A DNA stretch of 64,000 bases from Papaver somniferum (GCF_003573695.1 NC_039365.1:131279466-131343465), one strand, 5' to 3'. Positions 23,652 through 35,736 are shown, counted from the first letter of the stretch. Numbers and translations are program-made. Notes: a model not told the origin generated them from the letters alone.

Positions 23652-24392
23652 ATGGCCGATGTTGCAAACAGTTCCGCCGGTGGAGGTAACCCAGAATCAC
23701 CACCCAATTCCGATGCAATGCGACATGCAAAGAGTGCAATTGAGGATTTAAAAAGCTTAGAGATGGAGAGTTTGATCGCTTATCTGAGTCTGGAGAAGAC
23801 CAAGAAGAAGGAACAAGAAGAGAGAGAAGAATTTCAAAGGTTAAGGATTGAAAATGATGAGGAGTTTCAGTTGTGGATGAGAAAATTAGATGTTGTTGAT
23901 GCACGTCAAAACAGGGAGAGACTTCAGCGACGAGGTGAGAGTGGGTGTTCATGGGGGAAGAATCAAAGTGGGACTGAAAGTGATAGTGAAGATGAAGAAG
24001 AGAACTGTGAAGGACAAGAATATGAGGAAAGCAGTGATGATTCGATAAAGAGAGAAGAGAGAGCAAGAGATGCAAAGAGGAATAAGAGGAAGAGGCAAGA
24101 GTTTGAGGATGTGATGTACAACTGCTATCTTGACGAAAAGAAAAACAACCCTCGTAAATTTTCTCGAACCATATGTCAGAACCCCTAAATGTAGATTCTG
24201 AAGCATAGGAGATTCATGGGTTAGACATCGATGGAGAGCCTGTGTTTGCCGGTGAGATGGAGGTCTACAGTGAAGATGCAGATGAGGATCTCCAGGGGCT
24301 TTATACATCTTCTGACAATGGTGATGGTCAAGGTGTCTACTATAGAGAGGATAAGTTAAACTACAACAGCAATAGTGATGGCGATTCTTGGT
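23652..24392 (+). pseudogene. Acidic coiled-coil protein gene of unknown function, probably decayed
   Basis: ATG at 23652 opens a 178-codon frame. It has an Ala/Ser/Gly N-terminus, then a charged helical stretch (LEKTKKKEQEEREEFQRL), an acidic patch (SDSEDEEENCEG) and a basic segment (RARDAKRNKRKRQEF). After the TAA at 24186-24188 an equally gene-like reading continues in another frame (HGLDIDGEPVFAGEMEVYSEDADEDL) to a TGA at about 24392, with one more TAG on the way. That suggests a frameshifted gene of about 245 codons, or a missed intron. It begins about 85 bases right of the LINE duplication. No family recognised. This is the best candidate for a non-transposon gene here. Confidence 0.5.
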
Positions 24393-26019
24393 GATCTCCT
24401 TGTAAGTATTGTCAAATCTCTTAGAACTAGAGTATTATGATGTCTTAATTACTGTTTCTCTTGTGCATCTTCGTGAAAACTTATGGGGATATTGATGGTA
24501 CTTTGTGTTGCTGAAGAAGTGCATCGATATTGGGGTTTCAATAGCAGCCATATGGTGGTAGTTTCTTTTGTTATTTTTTGTCGTGTGAATTTTATTGGTG
24601 AAGATCTTAGAAAGAGTCCGGTGATTTTGGGTTTTCAGGGAATTTTCAGGTAAAAAGTAGGTGTTGGTTCATGCTCACACAATGTCTTATGCTCATGTTA
24701 CAAGAATGATGCGGTGGTCTCTTCAAATATAGAGACAATGAGTTGTGCATAAAAGGTAGCGATTAACGAGATAACAAAGTCGGATAAAAGGGTATATTAC
24801 ATAAGGTTGTTTCATTTGTGTTTTGCTTGCTGTTTTACCTGTTAGTATTATTTTTGTTTTCGTTGAACCACAATGAACCGAGTAGATGTGGCAGGTCAAA
24901 TAAAATTCATGTGAAGCCGAGATTATGTGAGAGGTTACAAAATTCTGATTTGTATCATATGATACTTTTGTTTGCCGTTTTAAGGAGAACTAAGAAATGC
25001 ATTTTCATTGATTTATACCATTTTCTACGCTAAACTTTATGCCCACCTAATTTTCGTGGTGACTCTATATACATAAAAGGAAATCTAGACGGTCATAAGC
25101 AATCAAACATTGATACAATGGATAGATTTATCACGTTTAAAACATCTACAACTTCCAACAAGGCCAGAAACATGATAGTTGGTTGTTCTTAATTTGCATG
25201 TAGAAAATCACTTTAATTTTTTATGTTTGGTATTACAGTGCAATGATTATTTGTTACTGCACTTTGTGGTTTATATCTCACCCATATTGTTCAATACACA
25301 CAGTACGTTTATTAGGGTGTTATTGATGGTGAATTTTTGACAAGGGCTATTGTAGTAAATTGGTTTTTCCCTAATCATATAAATATAATGAAAATCCCTG
25401 ATCCGACATCAAGATTATTGAATATGTATCAATACAATTTGTATTCCGTAAGAGAATCAACAAAGCGTATTCAATTGACGGACCCTGTAGTCCCAAATCT
25501 ATTCTAAGTGTGTATATGTGTGCCAAATTTCGGTGTTTTCCCCACTAGAAACCTTGTTATTTCATATGCGCTAATATATGCATCTTTTATGCTATATACA
25601 TGGCATTATTCTTATTCAGAATAGGATTTGACGCCATTCTTGGATTAACATGCTATTGAGAGTATTATGTTTAAAACATAGTCATATCAGTATTTTCTTA
25701 AGTCGCAAACTCCCACGGCCGAGTTCCTTGAACATATTATAGCGGCAGTATCGTATTCGAATTCTGTACTGAAGTAGCATTACACCTCAAATATAGGCCT
25801 GGCACATTTATCTAAACTCAATCCCTAGATTATAACCCTATGATGATCATATCATGAGGATTGCGACACACTGGATAAGCATAGCCAAGCCCACGACATG
25901 TACTGCATATCCCATAATACCTTAGCTAGCTATGGATAAGGACATAATACAGCTATTGTAACTCCCATCGCTTTAGATAATATAATAATGGACTAATGGA
26001 TTGGTTTCAATCATCCCAA
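24393..26019. other. AT-rich non-coding stretch
   Basis: No motif-bearing open frame, LTR pair or tandem repeat was recognised. It may hold the 3' untranslated part of the preceding gene. Only short open frames occur (for example 24818-25033). Confidence 0.5.
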
Positions 26020-26470
26020 AACCATCGGCTAAGTTCATGGCAAAGCATGGAAACCACAACCAAGACCATGGCTTATGACGCGCAAGCTATTACCGCGCCA
26101 TGGCATAGGATACACGCCATTAGAGTGTTATGGCATAGTCGCGCATTATTCTTGTCCTTAGAAGCTATGTCCAAATTCTATGGCCTATGGCGCGCGCGTC
26201 ATTGCCGCGCTATGTTATAGGCCGCGCGATATTTTCGTCCTTGGCAGTTATGGCCAAGGCCACGACATATGCTCCGTACCATTCCTCGGCCTTGGCAGCC
26301 ATGGCCAAGGTCACTGCCTATGCTGCGCGCCATTCTCTGCCTTGGCGGAAACGACCAAGTCCATGGCCTATGTCACACATTATTATTGGCCTTTGGTAGC
26401 CGCGTCCAAGGCCATGGCTTATGCCACGAGCCATTCTCACACCTGGGAAGCCATGACCAAAGCCAAAGTA
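26020..26470. repeat. Degenerate minisatellite, ~52-bp period
   Basis: Variants of CCTTGGCAGCCATGGCCAAG followed by GCCTATG..CGCGCCATTC recur with starts near 26236, 26288, 26339, 26390 and 26443, spacing 50-53. Weaker copies precede them from about 26047 and 26155. The open frames across it follow the repeat and have no recognised domain. Confidence 0.65.
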
Positions 26471-29176
26471 TAAGATGCGATACTCTAGGATCTTGGACAA
26501 CTCCGTGGCATAGCCATTATAACTTTCACGGCGGATACGACCAATGAATGACCTAAAAAGTATATAATCTTGGCTCATGTGCCTCACATGATAGCTTAGA
26601 CCCATTCCTAATCCAACCTGACTATTCTAGTTGAAACAGGAATACCATTTTAATAGCCTTGTCCGAATTGAGGACAAACCTTAATTCTCGACCATGGCCT
26701 ATGCACATCATTTCTATGCGAATGTCGATCCATAGGCAAACAAGCATCAACTCAACCCCCCAAGAAATTCCATAGACATGCTACAATGTCATACACGTAC
26801 TATAAAGGTCTATGGATCAGGTGAGATCTGATAATTTTGGCGTGGTAGCATTGAGCATGGCACGCCACTTCTAAAGCCGCGGCTTACCTAGCGCGGGCCC
26901 ACAACATGCTACACGCCTCTTTGAGTGTAAAGTACGCCACTACAACTCCCCTAGACTGCAGATTAACTTATTTATCTCATGGTTAAATAATGGCCCGACA
27001 ATTTCTCTCTCATTGGCTGTGGCCAAAATGTACTAAGCTGAAAACCGTAGTTTACCGAGCCAACACTAGCACCATTGAAAGGTCACAACACGCCAAACCC
27101 TTATACGACAATAAACTATCATGCCACTTCGCGCCAACATCTCCAACTAGATCTAATTTTAGTTGTGGAAGCTAAGGCCAAGGAAATTGAGTCATCTTTT
27201 GGATCTTAGATCATTAGGCCAAACAATGCCACTGCAGACCATATCCGCGCCATTTTAGGCCACTATGCCACTTGCTATTTTAGAGCCATAAATAGGCCAT
27301 TCAAAGGCACGCGATAATTTAGCGCTCTAATATGTCATGTAAATATTATGGCCTGTAATATTTCTTTTCATCTTGGCTATGGCATAAAGTGTGGACGTGC
27401 TATGCCACTTTTATGCCATTAGCATGCCGCGCTAAATTATAGCACCTTAACTAGCCACAAATGTGCCAAGTCATTCTCTTGCGTCTCAACAGGGCACGAG
27501 TGCGCCATGGTTGGTCTTGGACAAGTTGTTCTCACAACATCTTCTACTCAACATATTCCTAAGGCATATGGCTTATCAATGGCTACAATTTAGCCTAAAA
27601 TAAGATGTGATCCATAACTTGTGACGGATCGGAAAATTACACCTGGCGCGCCTGTGCGCACAAGCCATAACTTCTCCGATGCGCCATGATGATGTTACGA
27701 TCCGGTCCTTAAAGCTAGGAAAATGCACGTTCATTTTCCCTTTCAAGTATGCTCATGGAGTATGATGCAGCTATTTTAGTTTCCACACCGTTCCAACTTA
27801 CCCTTGTTCTGCGAAAGGTTCAATGCTATAGAGTCTATGGCCGATGCATCTTGCATGCATCACTTGATTCCGAGTGTTGTCCAGGCATAAGGCATGATTG
27901 GACTTGCACATTGTCCATTGACGGCCTAATTCCATCTCCCTTAGGCTCATGCAGGCTCCGCTACTTGCATACCGATATAAGTTACTTTCCTGGCCATGTC
28001 CAATGCACTATTGGTACATGCCTACGTCGAACGCCTTGATAGGAAGTATGAGCATCCAAGGATTGGAATGAAACTAGCCTCATCAAGTATGCCCACAATC
28101 ATCTCTTGCATCGAGCTACCGAGCCATATGATATGAGAGGCCAAAGTGCCGAAATCATCTCTAAAGTAAATGATATGAGCGACAACATGATGGACCGGCA
28201 ATGCATCAACTCATTGCGGCTGCCTACGTACCCTTCCCTACTCTAAAGAGATCAAGCACAGACCGTAGTTCATCGCCGAGGGACAGAAAGTAAAAACCAA
28301 CTCGTTTGCGAGGCCGTGGCCAAGCATTAATGGTAATGGCCTAGTCCGTATAGGCCGTTCCGTCAAAATGCATCCAAGGAATGCATATTTGGCCCGCGGC
28401 ATGGCATAGTGATGCCCATGCTTAATGCGCTCCATTGGGAAGGCTATGCAGCTATAAATGAGATCTAAACATCATTTATACTCTTTCGTCTAAGTTATGA
28501 AGCTTACTTGGTGCATGGTCCGCATATGCACCTTCAACCAACTACCCCTCCCTATATATGTTAACTTGACATTTTTACAACTGGAATTGGGGGAGAAAAA
28601 ATCATTCATCAACTCCCATTTTTACTATTCATGGACGTTGCCATATATTTCTGAATAACCTTCCAAGATGGATGTACATTCAGTTTTGGATCACAGTCCA
28701 GTTCCAATGTCCGGTCATGATGGCTGAACATTTCCTGGGCTAGATCCAGTAAAAGGCTGTGATGGATGTACTACCGTCTTTGGCCCATCGCCACTCCAAT
28801 GTCCATCCATGATGGCTATATATTTCTAAGGCCAGCCTTCTCTGGCCTGTTGCACCAATGTGGTGCGATATTGGCCATAGGAAATTGACCTGCCTATTGC
28901 ACCATTTTGGCGTTACTTTGTTCTAGGCCATCTTCCCCACTGGCTTAATGCATTATTTGATGCGAGATTTGCCTTTTGCCGATATATCTTACAGCTTACA
29001 CCCTCTTGGTGCCATATCAGCCTTGACCAATATGCCCATGTAATATGAATTTTTCGGCAGCGTATTGGCCTGGGCTAATCTTCCTTTTTATACGCAACAG
29101 AGCTTGAGATGAAGCTTCATCTCAATCCATGGCGCATCTTTGAGCATGCGCCATGCTAAAAACACGGGGTGTTACA
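26471..29176 (-). other. ATGGC/GCCAT-rich DNA, possibly a long minus-strand LTR
   Basis: No protein is recognisable. The minus strand at 29176 begins TGTAACACCCCG, a very common start of plant Ty3/gypsy LTRs. A TATATAGG motif lies about 620 bases downstream on minus (28556-28549). The same GCC/ATGGC-rich texture as the minisatellite continues leftwards, so the LTR may be several kilobases long. No left end or partner LTR is visible. Confidence 0.35.
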
Positions 29177-29731
29177 TAACTCATCAAAAATACTTAAGAA
29201 ACATTAAAATACGTCACATGGGGGGATTCTTCACGGGGTATTGGTTTGGTGGTATGACGACATGCGGTGTGCACCCCATGTGAAAAGTTAAAGTAGTGTG
29301 GCAGTTACAACAATTGGAGAGATAGTGGGGGCAATATATAAGGGATTTCCAGAAACTTTCTTGATTTATCTCGCATCATCTCCATATCTCACAACCTCCA
29401 CTAAGAAAAATGCGTATTCGAAACTACTATAAATAGGCTACTTAACTTAATAAGAAAACATAACAAGCTTTCATACCCAAAAGCTCTGTTATTCTTCGTA
29501 GTTTTCAATACCCAAGACACGTAATTCAATATCATTGTCATTTTTCTCAAAACTTTTCTGCCTCCCTCCCCTAAGATCAACCCATCTTCCTCTCCTCATG
29601 GCCGAAGCAGGACGGAATAGCTAGCTACTATCGTAGTTTGGGCTTGTCCTGTTCGATTTTGATTTTCGAACCTAAAAAGAAAGTACCACAGCGATGCATT
29701 TGTTTTTCCTAGAAGTAATTTTTAGGTACCA
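29177..29731 (+). repeat. Part of the 5' LTR of Tat3, left border unresolved
   Basis: Ends ...GGTACCA three to five bases before a TTGGCGACCAC primer-binding site. TATAAATAGG at about 29429-29438 gives a promoter with ~300 bases of R/U5. The left end could not be placed, and the partner LTR would lie beyond the window. Confidence 0.45.
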
Positions 29732-29736
29732 ATAAT

Positions 29737-29754
29737 TGGCGACCACGGGTGGAG
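29737..29754 (+). other. Primer-binding site of Tat3
   Basis: TGGCGACCACGGGTGGAG, followed by a GAGATCAACCTCTCGG leader. It closely matches the leaders next to the outer (59742-59725) and inner (52520-52503) Tat LTRs, so Tat3 is a relative in the opposite orientation. Confidence 0.6.
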
Positions 29755-29811
29755 ATCAACCTCTCGGTCACGAAATCAGATTCTTCATCCAGTTGAAAAT
29801 CAGTTCTTCAA

Positions 29812-31588
29812 TGATAAGCACGAAAGTGCGACGCATTTTCACCCATAAATATATTAGCTGGGACTCATTTTATCACTAATAAACTTGTTTTAGTTGTTTT
29901 TGGAAGAATAACATCTTGTGGAGAATTGGCTCGAAAAAGATGTTATTTACACCCGGAGGACACGTGTTATTCGGACTCCCAATTTGGATAAGGGGCAACC
30001 AATTACTAAGGGGCACACTATCTGCTATTCGCACCCCAGTTCTGGATAGGGGGCGCCCTTTCTTCATCGTTTGAAAAGCAGCTTTTGGCGGAAGAATCAA
30101 GTTTAACTGCGCATGTTTCTGGAAGAAGATTTGGATAGATATTCTTTGGGTTTCTTCCGTTGATTTGGATAGATATTGGCATGTTAAGGATATCCGGGGT
30201 TGGTAATGATTTTTGTTCCAATTAAAAAGGAAGGTAAAGTGGAGTTTTAATAAAACAGAGACGGAGATATTCATGGGATGCTGTTGGAATTATTTTTGGA
30301 TGTAACATGTATTTATGGTTAGATATATCCTCTCGGATTCTTACTTATCCATCATAGAGTCCAAAGCCAACGGTAATGACAAGTCATGCCTAAACAGGGA
30401 AGGTGAGGTGATTGATTACGTGTTAAAGAGAATATTTTGTCATATCTCGACAATACATGGAAAGAGGAAGTCTTGGGTCATTGGGTTAAAAACAAAAAGT
30501 ACGTGGAGGATAAAATCTTTCCTGCGAGATATATGCTATATTTGGTAGGGTTTATAATCGAACAGAAGGAAAATTGAATAAAAAAAAATCCCAAGTCTTT
30601 AATAGAAAGAAAACAGAGTTATTGTGGCGTGTGGATTAAACGAGCTTGACTCAATCTTCTACGTACAATCAACCTGCTGGAGTGTTCTGCTTGTGAGAAT
30701 AACGCGTGAAGAAGATTGAAAAGGTAAATATTCCCGTGTATCTTTGTTAAAAGGAAAGAGGATTATTGTGGAGTTATTATTGATTATTCTCGGTGCAACT
30801 AAGTATATAAAGGATTTTGGAGGTGATACGAAGATATATCGAGAGTTGGGAGAGGCTACAGAGAAGAATAAGAAGCTGCAGAGCAGATTTCTCTGCTACT
30901 GCAGAGAATGAGAAGCTGAAGAACAATACACCAATAAGAACTGTCGTTCTTGACCGTCATATATTCATCCCATAAACGACAGCTCTTCTGCGACACCATA
31001 TAACAATAGTTCTTCGCAACAATTGTAACAGTGAGTTGTAACGACCATTAAGCTTTGCAAACTTCTGGTTTATATTATTTTCCTTCATTTTCTTCTTTGT
31101 AAACACCATTTGAGCTATAAAAATATATTTTGAGCGTGTTTTTCACTATGTGGAGCTAAACCTTTCTCTGGGACGACGGAGGAAACCAAAATTCGTCATG
31201 TGGTAAATTCATTTAATTATTTATATGACTATTTGCATTAAATTAAAATTAGAAATTTTCTTAATTAATTGTCCATTTCGTTTGATGGTTTATGCTTAGG
31301 ATTAATTCTTTTGATCTGCCATGCTTAAGATTTACAATTAATATTTTAAGAATCTACCTTAGGCAAAGAAATAGAGTCAAAATTCTTATTGAATGAGCTA
31401 TAATGGTTTAGAATAAATAGGTGAATCGCATGAATTTGAATATTTGGTGGAATCCTAGTCCTAGTATCTCTCGAAACATTGTTATTATTTTGTATATATT
31501 TGCTAGTTTTATAATTTAAATCTAAAATTCAATTTCATCAAGTCCGAGTGAAGGATAACTCTATTTACCACTATCTAAAATTCGATCA
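29812..31588 (+). repeat. 5' LTR of the deleted Athila-like element
   Basis: 1777 bases, TGATAAGC... to ...TTCGATCA. TATATAAAGG at 30804-30813 is a good TATA box. The last ~94 bases recur at 32374-32467, which defines the far end of the element. Confidence 0.85.
30804..30813 (+). promoter_or_regulatory. TATA box in the deleted Athila-like LTR
   Basis: TATATAAAGG lies about 990 bases into the LTR and is followed by a purine-rich presumed R/U5 region. Confidence 0.5.
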
Positions 31589-31594
31589 AATTTT

Positions 31595-31612
31595 TGGCGC
31601 CGCCGACGCGGA
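31595..31612 (+). other. Primer-binding site of the deleted Athila-like element
   Basis: TGGCGCCGCCGACGCGGA, six bases after the LTR. It is nearly the same as 13176-13159 and resembles the tRNA-Asp site usual in Athila elements. Confidence 0.65.
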
Positions 31613-31738
31613 TTTGTTTTTAGATTCATTTTTTGGTTTATTTTTTATTTTGTACAGTATTTTCAATTTATTTGAGATTTTTTTTTCTTTTTTTATGCGT
31701 TTCTTTTTGTATTTCTTTTCAGGGATATTTTGAGGATA

Positions 31739-32398
31739 ATGACTTCTTCTGGGGAAACGTCATCTAAGATGACGCTGGCGGAATATAAGCGTAGAAAGTC
31801 AAATTATCAGGAAACCTAGTCTGAGATGACGCTTGCTGAATATAAGCGTAGGCAACGGTATGGAGTTTTTGATCCACATGTGGTAAGTGAAGAATCTCCT
31901 CTAGAGATATATGAGAAGCATTATTAACACACACCACTTAGTTTGGACTTAAGATTGAGAATTCTGGAATGTAAAAAATTATTTAATGATGATGATGATC
32001 AGTCTTGTAGTGACTCTCTGGTCGAGATAGAATTTTTTGATGACCATGTGAATGATTGTGTAGATGATTTGTCTAATTTATTAGAAGAATCTATCTCGCA
32101 AGATCTTTCACCTGACTTAGAAGTTGTTTCTAGTCTCCTAGACTTCCAAAAGTTACCTAATTTAGGGTTAGAATTATGTGCTTCAAAAATTTTGTTGGAT
32201 TACTTTGCATCCAAATACCCAGAGGACGTCCCTGTTTCTGATTCCGTGTATGAGCCAATTGACAATTTCCCTGTTCCAATAGTATCCCCATATTTTGTTC
32301 TATACTCACTTCCACGTGAAGTAAAAACTAGGTTTCGGGGTAATCCTCCATTTCAGACAGTTTCTATGTCACCATATTTTGCTAGTTTTATAACTTAA
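31739..32398 (+). pseudogene. Residual ORF of the deleted Athila-like element, duplicated MTLAEYKRR motif
   Basis: From ATG 31739 one frame runs to 32398 with two stops (TAG near 31817, TAA 31925-31927). The N-terminus repeats KMTLAEYKRRK and EMTLAEYKRRQ about 20 codons apart. A highly acidic part follows (NDDDDQ, EFFDDHVNDCVDDL). I cannot match it to the capsid domain of the first Athila-like element. It could be a Gag N-terminus or an element-specific ORF. The end of the frame already lies inside the 3' LTR fragment, so the natural C-terminus is lost. Confidence 0.45.
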
Positions 32399-32533
32399 AT
32401 ATAAAATTCAATTTTATCAAGTCCGAGTGAACGACAAATATATTTACCACTATCTAAAATTCGATCATTCAACCATTTGAAAATAGGGTAGATCTTAGTA
32501 AAACATCCTGATCTCACATTAATTGAATCTCAC

Positions 32534-32937
32534 AGCGCTATAACGCCGTTGAACTTTCTCGATCACTATAAAATGCATCCCAAATTTAAGAACTCCTCCG
32601 AAGATGCTGATCCTCGGAGTCCAAGTGTTATGGAAAACGTAATAAGGATGCTGGGAAATGTCATTGCAACACAAGAAAATATTGTCAAATCGCAAGATGA
32701 GATACTTCATTTCCTGAAGATCATGGTGGAACGCCTGTCATGGAAGCCGACGGACATGTGCAAGCAATATATATATTATTAACTCCGGAGACAATGCTCA
32801 TACAAAATCTTCGTCTAGATCCCACACATTCACTAATGTCAACGCAGGCAAAATGCGTAGCTATACCAAACGAACACGAGGAAGGGATGATCTCCAGGAA
32901 TTCACCAATGATGCTGGATCGGAACAAATTTCTTAAG
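32534..32937 (+). pseudogene. Tat3 gag, N-terminal fragment
   Basis: An open frame with MLGNVIATQENIVKSQDEILHFL, a helical Gag N-terminus similar in style to the inner Tat Gag (MKVQEVLAKNQTNMAATQKEL). The frame shifts near 32730. The next frame (DDLQEFTNDAGSEQIS) reaches the outer Tat insertion at 32938, and after removing the insertion continues as EKKKDAVDALQLDQ at 62992, with a TAA at the junction. Confidence 0.55.
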
Positions 32938-33736
32938 TGTGGATGGGGAAAAACGGTTTGCTGGTTTTTTAGGGAATGAGGGAATCACCGTGCGATGGAG
33001 ATTCCTCGAACCGGCCAAACTGCTCAACCTCACACAGATGCACTGCAAAGGGAGTGCTTAGATTCGAGATATCAATCTGTAAGAATCCGGCCTAAACCAA
33101 ACCAATGGCCGTTCCAGAGTCAATTCGGTCACAAAGGGGGAGATGGGTTGGTCTGTAGGAAGGAAGCTGAGAATTGTGTGAGATCAGTGATGATCAAGGA
33201 TTGTGGATGTGTTGAAGGTTTCTGCAATAATCGTGGACTGCTGAAGTTGAGTTCTGTGAATAAGTTTTTATCGAGTTGTTGACGAATGATGATCGATGAT
33301 GTCTGATGATAATCGGTTGTCCTCGATTTGGACTTATTTATATTGCAAGAATGATGAACACCCTGATCCCTGTAAGTGTGACGGTTTCTTGAGTGAAAGA
33401 GTAGGAAAGTGGAAGATCGTGGTGAAACCAGTCCCAGGTCGTGCGGAGACATGGTTGATCATTCTCCCACTACTTTGCTAACTCCTTCAACAGTTTGCAC
33501 GACTTACTCACATTCTCATCGTGGATGTATCCATGTACCGTAGGCCGCCAGACCAAAACCCTAAGTGACATCTCCTATTTGTGACGTGATTGATGTCTCA
33601 CGAATCGTGGAGTCTGCATGACGGACGTGTATTTAATTAGTCACGTTGACTGATTTAGACAATGAGTCTAGATTTTGTTGAATTGAGCATGAATGAATGC
33701 TCAGTGGAACATTCGAGTAAATGTGAAAGTATTGCT

Positions 33737-33844
33737 CGACGAATTACTGGTATATTGATAGTTGGGAAATTGAGCAAGTATTGCTCAATTCGACGAATTA
33801 CTGGTATATTGATAGTTGGGAAATTGAACAAGTATTGCTCAATT
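33737..33844. repeat. 54-base tandem duplication in outer Tat 3' LTR
   Basis: CGACGAATTACTGGTATATTG... repeats from 33737 and 33791 with one or two changes. The partner LTR (from about 60539) has a single unit. Each unit contains the palindrome TTGAGCAAGTATTGCTCAA (33770-33788). Confidence 0.75.
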
Positions 33845-35736
33845 CGACGAATTACTGAATATTGATAGTTGGATCAATATTCGAGCAATTGAGCAAGTAT
33901 TACTCAATTTAGCAAATTACTGATAATTTACTGAATTTTGGTGGACTGAGCAAGTATTGCTCAATTCAGCAAATTATTTATGGATGCCGTGACCCAATAA
34001 AATATTAATTAAAATATTGGTGGACTAGCAAATATTATATAATTAATCTAGATGATGATTTCTGGATCAACATAAATTCATTAGTGTTTGAATCCTGCTC
34101 AGAATGATGATTCGTGGAGTGTTTGTTCGAAACCCTAATTTTTGATCGATTGCTTATTAATAGGTCATCAGCATAGGAGAGACCGACCACGTGAGACTAT
34201 GGACGTCCATGTGATGCACAATTGCTCGAGTGAGCGTACGCCAGGGCCCTAAGTTGACCGGTTGGTGAAGGAATGACGATTAAATGTCAGTTTCATCATT
34301 TATTGAAATAGTGCTCCATTGAGCATTAAGTGATAAAACCTAATTATAGAAAAGTGGGGGACCGACCAAGATGGATGGTATGAGACCGGCCCTTGGTGAT
34401 CGTGGGACCGCTGATAGGTATTTGCACAAACTCTGAGTTGGTTGTGAAGAGTTTGGACCCAATATGAGCAATTGCGCAAATTAGGTCAAAAGTGTGAAAA
34501 CGTGTGGGACCGTCTTATTGCAAGCCTTAGAGCCGCACTTTGTCGGCCAAGGGAGCATGCCCATGTCTCTATAATGCTCATGTCTCAGTCATGAGAGTTT
34601 CGCCATTTTCTGATGTGCGTTTGAGCAATATTTCGGATTTTCAGAAGAGTTCGATTTTGACTGAAATCCTCGATTTTGCTCGAATGAGCAAGTATGCTCG
34701 TTCGATCAATATTTTGTGAATATTAAAATAATAATATTTTAATATATTTTCCATGAGTAGCCCAGTCGGTCATGCGACCATGTTGACTTTTGGCTTTTTC
34801 ATGATTCGCGCAATATTTGAGAAAATATGGAGAAACCACGATTTTTGGAAAGTTTCACAAGATGAGAAAAATAACAATTTATGAAAGATTAGGGATTGCA
34901 AGGTGTTGGACAGGACACGACTAGGGCATGGCCGGCAGGCCAAGTTGCCCGGTCCCGCAACACCTTTTCTTATTTATTATTATTATTTTTCGTGAAACTA
35001 CACAAAATTGGGGAAACCACAAAATATGGAGAAACCATGAGTTTTGCTCAAACAAGGAAAGTTGCTGAGATGGAGGAGTCTTCATGAGTTTATGAAAACA
35101 ACAAAAATAAGGAAAAATAATGGAGGAAGCATGGGACCGTCCACGGCTAGGGCACGGCCGGCCGGCCGGCCGGTGGGCCCGACCCATGGATGCGCGGATT
35201 CCTCATTTGTCCATATTTTGGATGCGCGTTCGCGCATTTGGGTGCTCGTTCGTGCATCATTGTCGAGTACACTTGCACTATTTTATGGGGCTTACTCAGT
35301 GGTAGTCCAGATGCCCAATTGTTGAGTATTTATCACTAATTTATGAAATTTAGTGGAGAATGATTCATAAAACTGAGTAATAAAAGTGAGTAGCTTTTTT
35401 ATTATCAATTCACAGGATCATTCGTGGATTCGACCATGAATTCGTAATAATAAAGTAGGTATTACCATTCCATGGGATCGTGGATTCGACCATGAAATCG
35501 GAGTAATAAAATAAGTGGTAACATTACCATTTGATGAGACCAGCCGTGGGTTCGACCATGGAATCAGAGTAATATTTATTACAATTCATGAGATCATCCC
35601 GTGGATTCGATCATGAAATTGGAGTAATACATTTATCTATTACCATTTTGATCATGAAATAGGAGTAATGAGATAAGATAGATTATCTTCTAGGAATTCA
35701 GTGGTGAATGTCACGGTAGAATTTAATCTCTTGCGT

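Larger units (their letters stand above)
29812..32467 (+). mobile_element. Internally deleted Athila-like LTR element
   Basis: Bounded by TGAT (29812) and ATCA (32467), with exact target duplications TTCAA (29807-29811 and 32468-32472). It has a full 5' LTR (29812-31588), a PBS (31595-31612), a short open frame and only the last ~94 bases of the 3' LTR (about 32374-32467). The LTR shares G-rich blocks with the Athila-like element at 3855-14753 (for example GGATAAGGGGCAACC near 29992), so the two are related families. All of pol is absent. Confidence 0.88.

Noticed and set aside
23434..24075. 213-codon minus-strand open frame
   Set aside because: It overlaps the better plus-strand gene at 23652-24392 and part of the LINE tail; His/Ser/Leu-rich text is the usual complement of an acidic coding strand.
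28100..29176. Methionine-tRNA primer site (TGGTATCAGAGC type) for the candidate LTR at 29176
   Set aside because: I looked on minus and found no match, so no internal region could be tied to that LTR.
29876..30274. 132-codon minus-strand open frame
   Set aside because: It lies wholly in the LTR of the deleted Athila-like element and has no domain; related LTR text elsewhere is not open.
33725..33970. Regular palindromic repeats resembling a CRISPR array
   Set aside because: Spacers are themselves repeats, the organism is a plant, and the units lie in LTRs with no cas genes.
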